Shown here piece by piece: positions 19,957-32,160 of a DNA stretch of 64,000 bases. Origin of the DNA: Strobilurus pachycystidiatus (lineage: Eukaryota; Basidiomycota; Agaricomycetes; Agaricales; Physalacriaceae). The stretch spans positions 682,001 through 746,000 of the forward strand of contig JAHLMK010000019.1 in the NCBI GenBank assembly GCA_019915135.1. Direction: 5' to 3'. Position 1 is the stretch's first letter; every line of letters starts with the position of its first letter. Below the pieces are notes generated by a model. That model searched no databases, was not told where the DNA came from, and was given only the letters and a program-made list of their open reading frames with translations. The position numbers and the translations under genes were made by a program.

Positions 19957-22076
19957 CTACCTGACCCGAGCCATCGCCTTCCACTCACTCACCAGCCTCT
20001 CCCCAACCTCAGGCTCCACCTCCGTCCCGTCCCTCGAGATCTTCAGCTCTTTCCCCTTGTTCCACTCGTTCCGCAGATGCCTAGCAGCATGGAACGGCAC
20101 CCTCTCCGTCGATATCCACGAGATGCGGAACGGACGTGAGTTCGAAATGGTGCTGGTGCTGCGAAGAGATGCCCTCTCCGACGAGTGGTCGTCCAGCGTC
20201 GGGAGACGCGTCGTGAGCATACGGTGCGACTCGGCCAGTGCCGTCTGGGTTCTTGGTCCTGGCGACTGTATGGGAATGGGCGACTCGCTGAAGACTCGGT
20301 GCGGGACATCCGTCTGTGGATCATCGCTGATTATCGGACCCGCCATCCTGTTGACAAAATGTCAGAGTGCGACGGATATCAAATGAACAAACATACTTTG
20401 CAAGCCCGTAAAACTCTCCGCTCTTGTTGACACTGAAGATCAAATATACGCCGTCCTTGCTACTCTTGAAGGCCCGATCCAGTACATCTTCGTTATGTTG
20501 TTGCGTTGCCCACAATCCGCTTTCGACACTGCGGTCCAAGTCTTCCTGTAAGCACCCACTCAGTCGTGGACAAGACAGTCAAGTAAAACACGCACCTGTG
20601 TCAACGACTTCAAAATGAAGTATCTCTTCGGAAAATACTTGCCCATCATCGCCGGATCGTCCGACGAGAACGAGTCACTGCACGTATCCTCGTCGGGAGT
20701 TACTTGCTCGTCGTCCGTAGTTCGTTTATGCCTCTTCTCCACCCATAGCTTGTGCATGCCCACACCTCGTTGTCCTCCCACCCCCGCCTTCATATCATCC
20801 TCCTTCCGCCGTATCCGACACACTAGGCCCTCGTTGCTCCGGAACGGCACGCCATTGAACATGTCGATCGCCCGATGTAAGGCGCTCTTGGAGTCGTAGT
20901 TGACGAATGCACACGCAGACCGTGCGATGAGGAATATGGAGACGATGCCCATGCTAGTAGGAGATGATGCTGATAGAGACCTCGATCGACCGGATGAGGA
21001 CGAGGAGGAAGCGGAATTGGGAGTGGTGTTAAAGAAGCCCCAGACTTCGTCGTGAGTCGCATCAGTAGGTATATTGCCCACCCACATTACCCAGTCTGAG
21101 CGACCGGGCGCTATCTCGAGCGAAGGCGGTATCCTCTCCTTCTCTGGCGGCTGGTAGACGGATGGAGTCTCGGCTGGTGGTGTTGGAAGGACGGGCTGGG
21201 GCACCGGAGGATATTGCGATTCGTGGGACGGAAAATAGTCCACATTATAGGGTCTCTGAACCTGGTAGCGCGACGGCGGTAGGTACCACCACGTTCCCTG
21301 CCGTTCTGGGTCGGCATATCGCTGGTCATACCTGATGCTGTGATCGAAAGGAGGCGGGGTGGGATACTGATACAGAGGATTGGGGGCGTATTGTTGCTGG
21401 GGCGATTGCTGAACGGCAGGAAAATACGCGAGGCCGTGGACGTACTGTTGACCTGGATAGGTGCCTCCTGGTGTACCAGACGAATGAGGTTGATTGAGAT
21501 CTTGACCCTGCGCATAGGGCGCATAATGGAGAGGTGGAGAAAAGTGATCCTGGGGAGAGCCAGGGTGCATGGGCGGGTGGTACACAAGCGAGGACTGGGC
21601 CGATGTGAACGGTCCGACAAGTGGACGTCGCTGATGATAAGGCGCCATGTTAGGTGGTAGAAGTGGCCAAGCAGAAATGAATTGCACCTCTGCGCGACCG
21701 TCATTGCCGTACTGGTGCTGTTGGGGACCGTGGCCGTTGTCCTCGACTGTCAGCCGGGGGAAGATGGAATGTGAACCTGGAAAAGCATGATATAATCACT
21801 GTGCGTCGCAGCGCAATATATGTTTACCACTGTCGGGGGCGGGCGAGCCTGAAAATTGGGCATCAGCATACGATAGGAATACAACATGTAGGCGGAGATG
21901 GACTCGTGACGACGCCCGCGGCCGCGCATCATGTGACACTTACCCTCTCTTTCTTGAACTTCACCATTGAACCTGGCGTCGCTGGCGCATAAATGCCCGC
22001 GCAGTAACGCGCCTTGTCGTGTGCCATCGACGCGAAATGGGTTGTCGGTGTGCGGCTCGTGTGACGCTTCGACCAT
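19957..22076 (-). CDS. RNA-binding protein with RRM and YTH domains (m6A-reader type)
   Basis: Four exons (22076-21944, 21746-20596, 20545-20397, 20347-19957) sum to 1824 nt, exactly 607 residues. A Pro/Gln/Tyr-rich disordered region covers about residues 60-250. An RRM-like fold follows: WVMWVGNIPTDATHDEVWGF, a serine-rich insertion, then ACAFVNYDSKSALHRAIDMF. The YTH domain starts at YFPKRYFILKSLTQEDL and continues through GLWATQQHNEDVLDRAF, VYLIFSVNKSGEFYGLAKM, FRISWISTERVPFHAARHL and WNKGKELKISRDGTEVEP. The Trp residues in GLWATQ and ISWIST are candidate m6A-cage residues. YTH proteins bind N6-methyladenosine or DSR-type RNA motifs and control mRNA fate, as Mmi1 does in fission yeast. The start exon is inferred from an ATG with a GTAAGT donor and matching phase. 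Confidence 0.88.
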
Positions 22077-25000
22077 AAACTGGGCTTCAAACTAGACGAG
22101 TATCGGAGATCGACAAGTAGCAGTCTTCAGATAAACGCACTTTCAAAATCGACTACGTAGACGCAGCCAGTATGTGGACGTCTATGGTCGTGTCGACCGA
22201 CTTATATACAGTACCTTTCCCCGCCGCATGACATCACAGGGACATTTCCTTTCCCCACATCGTCACTGAGCCACTTCTCCGCTTCGTGCTCTAAGCCCTT
22301 GGCGTTCCTCTGTTCCGAGCCTGATACTCAGCCTCATCATGCTATGCTCTGCCGGCGTCACTAGCTCTCCAACCGCTCCCTCGCTGCTTGACCTCAGGCG
22401 TCTGTCTGCGTATACAGCGAACGTCATGGAATCTTCACTGATAATCGAAAGATCTACATTACGGAGAAGCCAATAAAATTATCGTGTGGGCTTTTCGGGC
22501 GAGTTGATTCAATGATTGACCTTTTCCTTGCTCGACGCGTGATGACGATGATGATGTGGAGGAGTGTCTACAGCACGCCAGGGGGATATGAGGCCATGTC
22601 CGGGTATTCGGTAAGTTGTATCGTTCCGTTTCATATCAGATTTCGTAACTGAGCTGAAGCTCCAGGCATACAGGAAGTTTGATGTAACTCCCGGACATTG
22701 ATGATATTCGATACAGCAGAAACCGGTCAACATGCTTCATAGTGATGTTCGGCAGAATTTCGCTCCTTGCAAGTTGCCGGTACCGCACATCAACCCGGGC
22801 CCCTGATGAGTGGTACCGAGCTTCCGCGTGAGAGGCTACTATACTTAGGACATGACATGCATGAGATTCAGCTCTTTTGCTGCTACGTATATTGTGACGA
22901 TGGCAAGAGATGACTCCGTGTACGTTAACGACGTAAGTAGGGCAATCAAGATAATTAAGCTACGGGTGTCGGAGTAAATGAGGAAGTACGGAATTTTTGA
23001 ATGAGTCTAGAAAAATGAACGGATCACGGATGTGTCGGGAGACGCGATTGTTGTTATCACCCTGATCAGAGGTTTTCCGTTGCTCAAGCAGTGTTATAGC
23101 ACTACTCCCGCTGTAGTACCACGAAGACATTGAAAGTTGAATAGTCCACACCCCATCCCCACCATTCCCACCGGTAGCACAGCGCCCTTCCCCAGTCGCG
23201 GAGACATCGAATGTCATTCACACGGGACACAAGAATACACAAGTAAATGAGCAATCAGGTCGTCAAAATAAAGTGCAGAGCCGTGACGTGTAGAATACAC
23301 TCATACATAACACCGTGACACTATGGATGCCGATTACTACGAGACTCGCCAAACCACCGCGTCTGTCGCACTCAGCGGGCCATCTTGAAAACCAATGCGT
23401 CGAGCCTCTGTTAAATCATGCCGAGCGATTGATAGAAGAGATGGAGCCGGACGAAAGCCTTGCGCTCGCTGCCTGGCGGATCCTCGTCCTCGTCTATGCC
23501 TTATTGCTCTCCTCATGAGTCATCTTCGTCATCGCTCTGCCATTCATCGTCGGCGTTCATAGTCGATACGCCTGGTCTGGTCTCACGAGAAAGGAGGGAA
23601 ATTGAGGCCATGACTATGTAAGTACGTGGAGATGAAGCGGAATTCGAATGCTTGCGAGGGGCGGAGAGAGGCGTTGGAGAGGAGGAAGAGGACGGCGAGG
23701 AAGAGATGGCTGCCTACGACTCGGAGCTGGAGTCGATTGGAGCGACTTTGACTGAGTCTCTGCATCGCCTGGGGTAGAAGAGTGAGCGTGGCGATGATCG
23801 CATCGCAACGAGGTGCAACTACATTTGCCCAGCAAAAGGAAGACATACGTTCGTGGCATGTAAGCACGCATTTGACGGTACACCTGTCGAGAGGACTTGG
23901 GTGCGAGATAAATTAGCTCAGATATGGCCAGGGTGGACTTGACAGTCAAAGAAGTGGTGCTGGATGGGGATGGTTTAGAAGTGGATCGCCTGCAAAAGGC
24001 TGGAATCTATTCCTAGCATGAGGTGTCGAATAATGCATGGCAGAAGTAATGCAGCTCAGCGGCAAGAAGAAATTGGGGGGGAGGTTACATGATACGCTCT
24101 TTCTAGATTATCGATAGCAGATGTGCTACCCCGGAGACATTATAAATGGCAGGGCTCTATTCTTCCTGTCTGACGAACAGTCAGAGACTAGGCAAAATGG
24201 GGTATACGCGTGAACCGACTGGGATTAGACGACAGCTCAAGATGGTGACGTACATACAGATATTCGGAACTTACTTCATGAGTCTGAATCTGAATTGGAC
24301 GATTTCGAGCTTCCTTGGGTAGAGTAATACGTGTGTGTGGAGAATAAGTTAGGCGTGGAGAGGAAGACATTTCCTAACGTAGCGCTCACGGAATAGTATA
24401 TGGGTCGAGGACAGCTGGACGATCTCCCGAGCAAGCGCCTTTTGAGACACAACGGTATTGAAATGGAAGCCGACGCTGACTGACCAAGGAAGAACAGAGT
24501 TCAACAGACAGTACTTGAGCAGTCAGTACTGGCTCCTCCATTTGCTGCAATGATCTAGTACAGTAGAAACGTCTGGTGTTATAGAAGAGAACACATCTGA
24601 ACACATACCGTCGTCGTCGTTTGCCGTCACTCGCCACTCTTAGTCGGAGAATGTTCGGGCTGCATAATCAGTGGATTTATTACGCAGTCCGGATCAACAG
24701 ACCGAGGTTGTTACAGTTCAATTGCATGTTCTTGATGTACTTCGGGTATGTCAGAAAAACGAAGGGTATGGAAGCATGGCGCCTTGAATTCGAGCTGGAA
24801 TTCTAGGTTGACGTTGAGCTGGCAGCGTCGAAGCTAAAGAGACTCGGCAAGTGTTTACAGCACAGTAAGTGTGGACAGGGTGACTGTTGGAGAAGCACTT
24901 GCTTGAGGCTCAAGTGGGTGATGGTTGCGCGTGGTTCAAGTGAATGGCTCGGTCATTGGCTCCGATCATCCGAGGACGGCACGAAGCGGCATGATTTCAA

Positions 25001-25347
25001 AAATGTCATCTGATCAACTTGGCCACGGCGGCCATGCGGCCATGATTTGAATTTCGAGCCACGACGACTTGGAGCTGTGGGCGTCTGACGGTACCTCTGG
25101 GTCATGGTCGGTCGTTCGTTCAGCGTAATCTTGAACCTGTTCCAAAGTCACAGGAGGAAGCTTTGGACTTGGTTTTTCCTCGGAAGTTGGAATTCAACAA
25201 GCCATCTTCTAGGCACGCGCATTCGGGTATATGTTTTACCAATTTCGGCTGACCATGTCGACGGCTGCCCTGGGTGCCAGGCCCTTCAGCTTTCGATCAA
25301 GAAACCCCGTCTTTTGTTCTTCTCTTCCATCTCTATATGCCTCTAAT
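22077..25347. other. 3.3-kb stretch without a supportable gene
   Basis: The left end is the promoter of the YTH gene. A minus-strand hydrophobic frame (23583-23867, with SHLFLAVLFLLSNASL) and a neighbouring frame to 23949 could be exons of a small gene, but no ATG-to-stop model with good splice sites emerges. The rest is AT/GC-mixed non-coding sequence. Confidence 0.4.
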
Positions 25348-27026
25348 ATGATTTGCCTCTCTCTCCTCGCCATATCCCTCGCCACTTTCTGCTACGCTTC
25401 TGCGCATAGCACCCCGCCGCGACATAGCACTTCGTTTCGACGCGGGGCCAACAATTCAGATCCAATCGTCAGTGGCGGAGCTGATGAAGGTTGGGGCGAG
25501 CTCCCCGATATTCCTGACGCAACTTTGTATCACGACTGGGTTCTCGACTCTAAGAAAGGGGCCAAGATTGTGAGTATATGTTCTCCTTTTTCCCTATAAG
25601 CTCATTCAGCGCGAACCACATGTAGCCCGCGTACCAAACCGGTGGTCTTGATGCGACGGCCGTGAAACGTGCGGTAATTGTCCTTCCCGGAGAGGTGTGT
25701 AGGTTTGCAGTGTGCCGAAGCAGTATGGACTGACCGTTGTCGCAGCCCCGCGATTGTTGGTACTGTACGGTTTTTTTCTCGCCATCTCGTGTTAAAGGAT
25801 CTGCCGGCTCATTGTCACCACAGACTGGAATACGATGAACAACGCTCTCTACGTCGCGAATGCCGCCGACCCCACCCTCCGCCGCGACGAAATTTCCATT
25901 TTTGCGCCTTGCTTCTTCACCACAGTTGACGTGCAGTCCGGTGCTGCGGAAAGCGACTCGCTTGTATGGGGAGACACGACCTGGGTCAGCGGACAGAAAA
26001 ACGTTGCGCCCAGCAGTGTCTCTGATTGGAGCAGCTTCGATGTCCTGGACACCCTCGTCGCGTACTACATGGATCGCGATACCTTCCCCAACCTCAACGT
26101 CAGTTTTCATTACCCCGAATTCTTCCCTGTTCTAACGATGTCGGTCCTTTGTTAGGTGGTCGTGATTGGGGGTCACTCGGCCGGTGCACAGATGGCTCAA
26201 CGTTACCTTGCCCTGCGCAAAACCACCGACGACGATGACCGGCTACACACCTGGATTGGTGAGTTGCAGTAGCATGTCATCTGAATGCTAATTCATATTA
26301 CTGTAGCCAATCCCGGATCTTTACTTTGGTTAACCGCTGATCGTCCGAAACCCGACGACACTTGTTCTGGGGTTGATACTTTCAAGTACGGATTGGCTGA
26401 CGGGTTCCCTGCGTACGACACTTCGGATGCTAAAAAACTCGGACGCGATGGTCTCGTTTCGAGATATCGTGATCGCAATGCTCATTATGCATGGGGCTTG
26501 GTGAGCAATTCAACAGACGTAGGATTTGTGAATCAAGTTAATAGTCCATTCTAGGCCGACAATGGTCCGGGAGACATCCGATGCCAGGCTTTGGTACGCG
26601 CTCCCATACATTTTGTGAACAACTAGACTCACTCCGACACGTCTGCAGACTCAAGGTAGCACCCATCTTGAGCGTGGACAAAACTTCGTCGCTATGCTCC
26701 AGGGAATGGAAGGTGGAATGCCGAACCACACCACGGTCGACTATGTCGAGGGCGTCTCGCACGACAACGTTGGAATGATGAACAGCGCCGAAGGTGCAGA
26801 CAAGGTCAGTCGCGGATGAGATGCTTTTGAATCTGTCGACTTATGTTCTTACCTCCAGCTTTTCCGATACGATTACAACGGCTCGACCGTAGACTACAGT
26901 GTCGGCACAACATCGGGCACCTCTGGCACCAGCTCTAAGTCTTCGAACAGCTCTCCAAGGACCGCGCTCAACTCGCATCTTGCCATAGTCCTCGCGCTCT
27001 GCTTAGGCGCTACTTCTTTCTTCTAG
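25348..27026 (+). CDS. Secreted, probably GPI-anchored alpha/beta-hydrolase
   Basis: Nine exons (25348-25569, 25626-25694, 25746-25764, 25824-26098, 26156-26258, 26307-26500, 26555-26593, 26649-26804, 26859-27026) sum to 1245 nt, exactly 414 residues. The N-terminus (MICLSLLAISLATFCYASA) is a signal peptide, which selects this start over upstream in-frame codons. The fold is shown by the AVIVLPGE strand, the nucleophile elbow VVVIGGHSAGAQMAQRYL (Ser in GHSAG) and a late VSHDN that can supply the catalytic His. The C-terminus has a Ser/Thr/Gly spacer followed by a hydrophobic end (LAIVLALCLGATSFF), the pattern of GPI attachment. It should act at the cell wall or outside the cell. Substrate (lipid, ester or other) is not evident. 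Confidence 0.87.
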
Positions 27027-27579
27027 GCCATCTCATATACCACTCACCTGTCTCTTCTACCACACACTCTTTTCAGGCACTCTCGTTGGGCATCAAGTAT
27101 ACCTACCTTAATGATCGTTACTATCTCACGCGGTTCATTGGCATTTTGTATACTTCGGAGGAATTGTATATCATTTGGGCTCAAATAAAACTATAACAAA
27201 GGTTCGTTGAAGGAAGGTTACTGACTGGGTAGGTACGTCAGACTCGAGCAGTGGAGCTCATGTAGTCCTGTCTGGGCATGTTGTCTCACCCCGAGTCGAA
27301 GATAAGCGGCGCGTCTCAAACTGACAGTTCAGGCAGTTGAGGTCGGAGCCATCATGATCTCGCAAATCCTCAGCGTCAACGTGCACAACTCCGTAGTTTG
27401 CTCTCTTTGCGTCGAGTAGAATGGAGTCAGAGCTAGGTACGGGATCATCGATCATCGTCAGCTCCGGCCTTGAAGGGGCACGATTCGATTCAATTTGTCG
27501 GGACAGCCTAAGCTGCTCGGGGCCACGGGAGGTGCACAAGATCCCCGCCATTTTCTTCGTCGCATCCAGCCTGAGGGTA

Positions 27580-28100
27580 CAGTACCAAACGGGGAAGCGA
27601 AACGACTTAGCGAATCGTATTTATATGTTGGATTCTTGAAGATTTTGGTTGGATTTTTTTGCCCATCGGATTCAACAGCACGCAACAGCTCCTACTGTGA
27701 AAAGATCTGGGACCATCCACCAGCGGATAAGTCAGGAATGCGGCGCAGTTTTGGCTCAGCCAAACGGGGAAGCGAAACCCGGCCACTTAGCAGCATCTGA
27801 CGACTACGGGGACTTCACTATGAGATTCGGAGACCTTGTGAACCCCCCATCTCATGGCAACCCCAACTTGGAATACGGTGTATATGACCCACAAATCGAG
27901 GGTGACATTGTATGTGGCGGTGCACCACAACAACAAGAACTTTGTTAATAGTCTCCGGGTGAGGACTTTGAGGTGCACATTTATCATGGCATTCATTTAG
28001 CAGCACGATAGAGCACTCGACTCGCTTTTTATGGAACATCAAATGGTAGAAAAGGGAATGTTTCGCTTCCCCCCCAATTTCGCTTCAGGGTTTGGTACTG
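27580..28100. mobile_element. 521-bp TA-flanked inverted-repeat element (Tc1/mariner-type MITE)
   Basis: The left end CAGTACCAAAC (27580-27590) and right end GTTTGGTACTG (28090-28100) are exact 11-bp inverted repeats, each flanked by TA (27578-27579 and 28101-28102), the signature of Tc1/mariner insertion. A subterminal GGGGAAGCGAAA motif follows the left end, recurs near 27765, and appears inverted near 28062 and 28075. No transposase frame is present, so the copy is non-autonomous or decayed. Confidence 0.7.
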
Positions 28101-28102
28101 TA

Positions 28103-29178
28103 TAGAGAAATGGCATGTACTTTTTTCTGAAGAGACCATCACAGATGCGGCGGTAGCATGCACCGTAGATGAACAAAGCTTGAGTTGTTCAGGCATTGCC
28201 AAGTTCGCGGCGAGGGTTATTTGGGAAACAGTGGTAGCCGAGAAAGAATAATATCAGCTTGACCAGGCATTGTCGCTGATTCTCCGAATCACTCCGGTTT
28301 GTAACTGATTGCGAACGTGCGTGTTTTCTGCTCCGAGGGTGACTTCAGTTATGACCAGCAGTAGAGATATTCGAGTTAAACGCTTGATCTAACTCACAGC
28401 CTGACAGGTGCAGTTCGTCATAAGGAAACTCCGAGGCAGCACGTCGAGGCTGACGGTAGACTCGGAACGGTTTCATATGACGGGTATCATTATGCCAAGA
28501 CCAGACCAGTACATTCAAGAGAGTCAGGAATGGTTGCAAGAATTCTGAGCAGCAGAAGGGCAGCGGCGACGGCAAAGCATGCAAGACTGATGGGAAGTCG
28601 GGAATATTATTGATATGTCCGTTGATCGGCCTCACAGCATCGCCTCTTTGGAGTCTGACTCTATGCCTCTCGCCACCATTACCCCGGCGGTCATGTATTC
28701 CAGAAGGCCGAAGCTTTCTCTATACTCAATTCGTTTCATGAATATGGTTCATGAATATGAACGTCGAACCACGGCCCATTCCGACCGGTTTGCTTGAGCC
28801 CCCTCGTTTCACTTTTGGCACTGGCCAGTGCCAGTCGAGATCCGAGGTTCATGTGTTCACATCGTCAGCGTGGAGAAGTCCTGGTCCCCCGTGATGCGAG
28901 CTGGACGCACTCGGCGACTCGCTTACGATATTTCTTCAGGAAGGCACGGGCCCTAAGTGGCGCTCATCTGACGCTGAGTCTCCTGCTGACCGTCCTTGGG
29001 TTCGAATAACACAGTAGTGTCGGCATTTCTTCACCGTACATCTCCCAGGCGGCGCTTGGACACCGTGATCTCAGTCCCTATAAAGGGTGATACGCATTGT
29101 GCAGTATGGCGGCAATCCCAAGCAACGCTCGCAACCAGTCTACCCAGTCACACCAATTTCTGCATCGACTCTCACAAA
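28103..29178. other. Spacer upstream of cerato-platanin
   Basis: No gene supported. Frames at 28345-28635 (minus) and 28794-29009 (plus) are without domains. Confidence 0.4.
29079..29085 (+). promoter_or_regulatory. TATA box of the cerato-platanin gene
   Basis: TATAAAG lies 94 bases upstream of the ATG at 29179, the expected distance for a fungal core promoter of a highly expressed secreted protein. Confidence 0.5.
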
Positions 29179-29622
29179 ATGAAGTTCATCACCCTCTTCC
29201 CCGTCATCGCACTCCCGGCCATTGCTTTGGCCGCGAGTACTGCCACCACCACCCTTGGCTACGACGACAACTACGGCGTCAGCACCAACTCACTCGCTAC
29301 CGTCGCTTGCTCTGACGGCCCGAATGGCCTCTTGACCGCAGGCTTCACCAACTTCGGCTCCCTCCCCACCTTCCCATACATTGCCTCCTCATCCGCGATC
29401 GCGGGATATAACTCCCCCTCGTGCGGCAGCTGTTGGACTCTCACCTACACCCCTGCCAAAGGGGCTGCTCGCAGCATCACGGTAACCGCGATTGATCATG
29501 CGGCTTCGGGCTTTTACACGTCGTTGGATGCTATGAACAACTTGACGAACGGAAACGCGGTGCAATTTGGAGTTGTTACGGTTACATCGACGCAGGTTGA
29601 CGATAGCCAGTGTGGTCTGTGA
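29179..29622 (+). CDS. Cerato-platanin family secreted protein
   Basis: Single-exon frame of 147 residues. MKFITLFPVIALPAIALAAS is a signal peptide. The mature part shows the family hallmarks: LGYDDNYGVSTNSLATVACSD at its start, FPYIASSSAIAGYNSPSCGSCW in the middle, the double-psi beta-barrel strand SITVTAIDHA, and GVVTVTSTQV with a Cys close to the C-terminus (SQCGL). Four cysteines in mature positions give the two conserved disulfides. Cerato-platanins are small expansin-like proteins secreted by filamentous fungi; they bind chitin oligomers, self-assemble at interfaces and can elicit plant responses. Length and intronless structure are typical, though many basidiomycete copies have introns. 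Confidence 0.95.
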   Translation: MKFITLFPVIALPAIALAASTATTTLGYDDNYGVSTNSLATVACSDGPNGLLTAGFTNFGSLPTFPYIASSSAIAGYNSPSCGSCWTLTYTPAKGAARSITVTAIDHAASGFYTSLDAMNNLTNGNAVQFGVVTVTSTQVDDSQCGL

Positions 29623-29963
29623 ATTGGGCGGCGCGAAAACTTCATACATATGGACAATGACTGTACAGCAATGAGGCATAGTGTACAGTACTGTACAGGC
29701 CTCCACACCCAAGGACTTTGTTCATACTTCTCCGCTCAAGTTGGTACAATGTATGCGGACCTCTTTTTCTACACGAATCCTTCAACTTCAGACTTCTTCT
29801 CATCCTGAGTGAATGCATCACACAAATCGGCGAATGCAGTTAATAATGAGTGCGAATTAGTGCTAAATACAGGTCCTAGGATATGCCGAATACACAAGAT
29901 TAAAGTATTATATCGTAGCTGAATAGATACCAAACAACAATGACCAGAATCCAATCATTCCCA

Positions 29964-31044
29964 TCATGCCTCCTCCCTACCGCCACCTTGTACAATCATC
30001 TTCAAGTCCGCGCACGTCAAAAAATGCCGCGCCATCATGTCCTTCCTCCCTAAAGTCTGTTCGCAATATGGGCACAGATATTGCCCTGCTTTCACGACAT
30101 GTTTCCTGAACGAAGACGGCAACAACTGCTCACTTCCCAGATGAATTTTCTCGGTGAGCGGATTGACATGGGTCTTTCCATGATTCAAAATCAACCCAGT
30201 GTGATCACGTAGCACCGCCGTACAACCGACGAAAGGACAGTTATATGTGACATCCTCGTCTTGGATGAAGTAGTATGCCGACTTTTCGAGCGTGAGGTAC
30301 ATCGCCGATAGCTTGGCTGGTATCTTGCCGATGTCGACAAGTCTGCACGAGGGCTTAGTGATCTGCGTAGGAGCAAGCAGTCAGAAACATACATCTTTCC
30401 GGGGCGAGACTGGTCGCGGATGGCAAGAAGCGTGGCCGAAAGCTCTTGAGGTGATGGAGGCGCGGAGATGATGTCGTTCTCTTTGTTTTTCTCGCTCCGT
30501 TCGTAAGGTACTTTGTGCGGTCTATTCACCTGGTTAATCAAACCCGTAAAAATATCTGGGACCAGAAACACTGACCTGGGCTTCTTTGCCTTACTGGTCC
30601 TCGAGGGTCCTGGTGCGTTGGAGGAAGTCGCGGCCTCACTGGCAGGGATCAAATCCAGGATGGGCACAGAGGTCGGATGAGGGTCCTGAAAGTCGCCCCG
30701 AGTCGTCCAAGAGCCTGAGTCCAAAGACGCTGCGACATTGGACGCGTTTGAAACCTCAGAGAGTGACTCTTCGGCGTATAAGGGATAAGGCGTGTAACCG
30801 ATAAACGAGGCGTCGGGAGAGAAATGAGTCGGGGAGCCGGTCGGCGACATTGTAGAGCACATGGGGGCGGAGGAGAACAAGTCGTCAACATCAAGTTCGA
30901 TACCAAAGAACTCAGAGGGCATGAAGCTGCAGTGAAAGGTCATCTTATGAATACTTACAACGAGGGAGGAACTCACAGGTCGGGGGTGAACCAATCGACA
31001 GACGAGCCGTCAACAGAAGCAGGGTAGTTGTCGTGCTCGCCCAT
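29964..31044 (-). CDS. C2H2-type zinc-finger protein, putative transcription factor
   Basis: Four exons (31044-30977, 30926-30576, 30521-30393, 30342-29964) sum to 927 nt, exactly 308 residues, starting MGEHDNYPASVDGSSVDWF. The N-terminal half is Ser/Pro-rich and acidic, with a KAKKPRP basic patch near residue 140. Two Cys/His fingers sit at the C-terminus: NCPFVGCTAVLRDHTGLI ending in H-x4-H, and YLCPYCEQTLGRKDMMARHF followed by Cys in place of the last His. Fingers of this spacing with a disordered N-terminus are usual for basidiomycete regulators. DNA binding is inferred from the fingers only; targets are unknown. Confidence 0.82.
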
Positions 31045-32160
31045 CGGTGCAGCTGAGAGGTGATAGAGAACTCAGAAGAGCCCCACTATCTTATACCACA
31101 CAGCGGACTGGCTTCTTGATGGCGTCCAAATAGGGCAGTGAACGTCTCATTGTTCGTCTTCGCGCAAAGACCATCAGTCCGAATTTGGCAAGTGGACATA
31201 ATGGTGCCGCCTCCGTGTTTGCATGGACCCGGGTCATTTCGGCACTCCCGTTTTGCTATCCATACAGGAACAATAGGCGGTTTGTACAATGTGGTATTTG
31301 CGCAACTCAGGGTGGCACTCGCGCCTCCACGCCCGCAGTGTCCGTCAATGGAACACGATGCATGGGTCAAGCACAAAGTTGATTCCGGGTTTACTGCCAC
31401 AAATTTTGATCTCGGCGTATCAAGTTGGAAAGGGACGGGTTGGGCCCCGGACGACGCGCTCTCCGTTGCCACTCGAACAGATATCACCAACAGATCACCA
31501 GTGTGGACAGAGACGGGATCATGCCGCTTCGGCCCCACTGTCTCTTTCGATCCGATCGGACAATGTCGCCACTCGTATCGTCGGGACCCTTTTCATTTCG
31601 GCAGTATGCATGGAGCAGACAGCCATGTGAACCACGCCGGGGAATGAAGAATTGGGAGAGGCACAGGCAGTGACCGACGCGTCGGAGAGTCGGAGGCGTC
31701 GGAGGGGCGCGCCCCAGGGTCGTCAAAGATTCGGGTTCTCATCGTTGAGGCCATGGAACTTTGGAAGATGAGACGCCACGAGGGTCAAGGAAAGGAAGAG
31801 AGAACGTGTTTCGACGGGGACGGAGGGAATTTGGCCTTCTTAACCTGTTACCGACAAGCGCATTGCTATATCGATGCTCACGTCTTCGGGCACAGTGGTG
31901 ACAAGGTAAGGGTTTATTTCTCTTGATCAACGTTTCGACAGGATTTCCAGGATGCATGTATAATGGTACGGCAAAGGGGGTCCACATATCGTCCAAGACT
32001 AGCGAGTCCCAGCCTCAATAACATGAAGAAAGGTAGACGAACGTCCGTCGAAGATGAAGACACGTGCGATACGACCCATACGCCGCAAAAATACACACTG
32101 CGCCTGGTCATTAGGTCAGCTTGGGAGTCCTTTGACAGAGTACAAGGAAAAGAATGAATC
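31045..32160. other. Stretch without a supportable gene
   Basis: Overlapping frames on both strands at 31086-31647 (a Cys-rich minus frame and a plus frame) show no domain or signal peptide. I cannot tell whether either is coding. Confidence 0.35.

Noticed and set aside
23583..23949. Small membrane protein on minus strand
   Set aside because: A hydrophobic segment exists but no ATG in frame and no clear splice-supported model could be made.
31086..31647. Cys-rich minus-strand frame as a secreted effector
   Set aside because: No signal peptide, no regular Cys spacing, and an equally long frame exists on the opposite strand.
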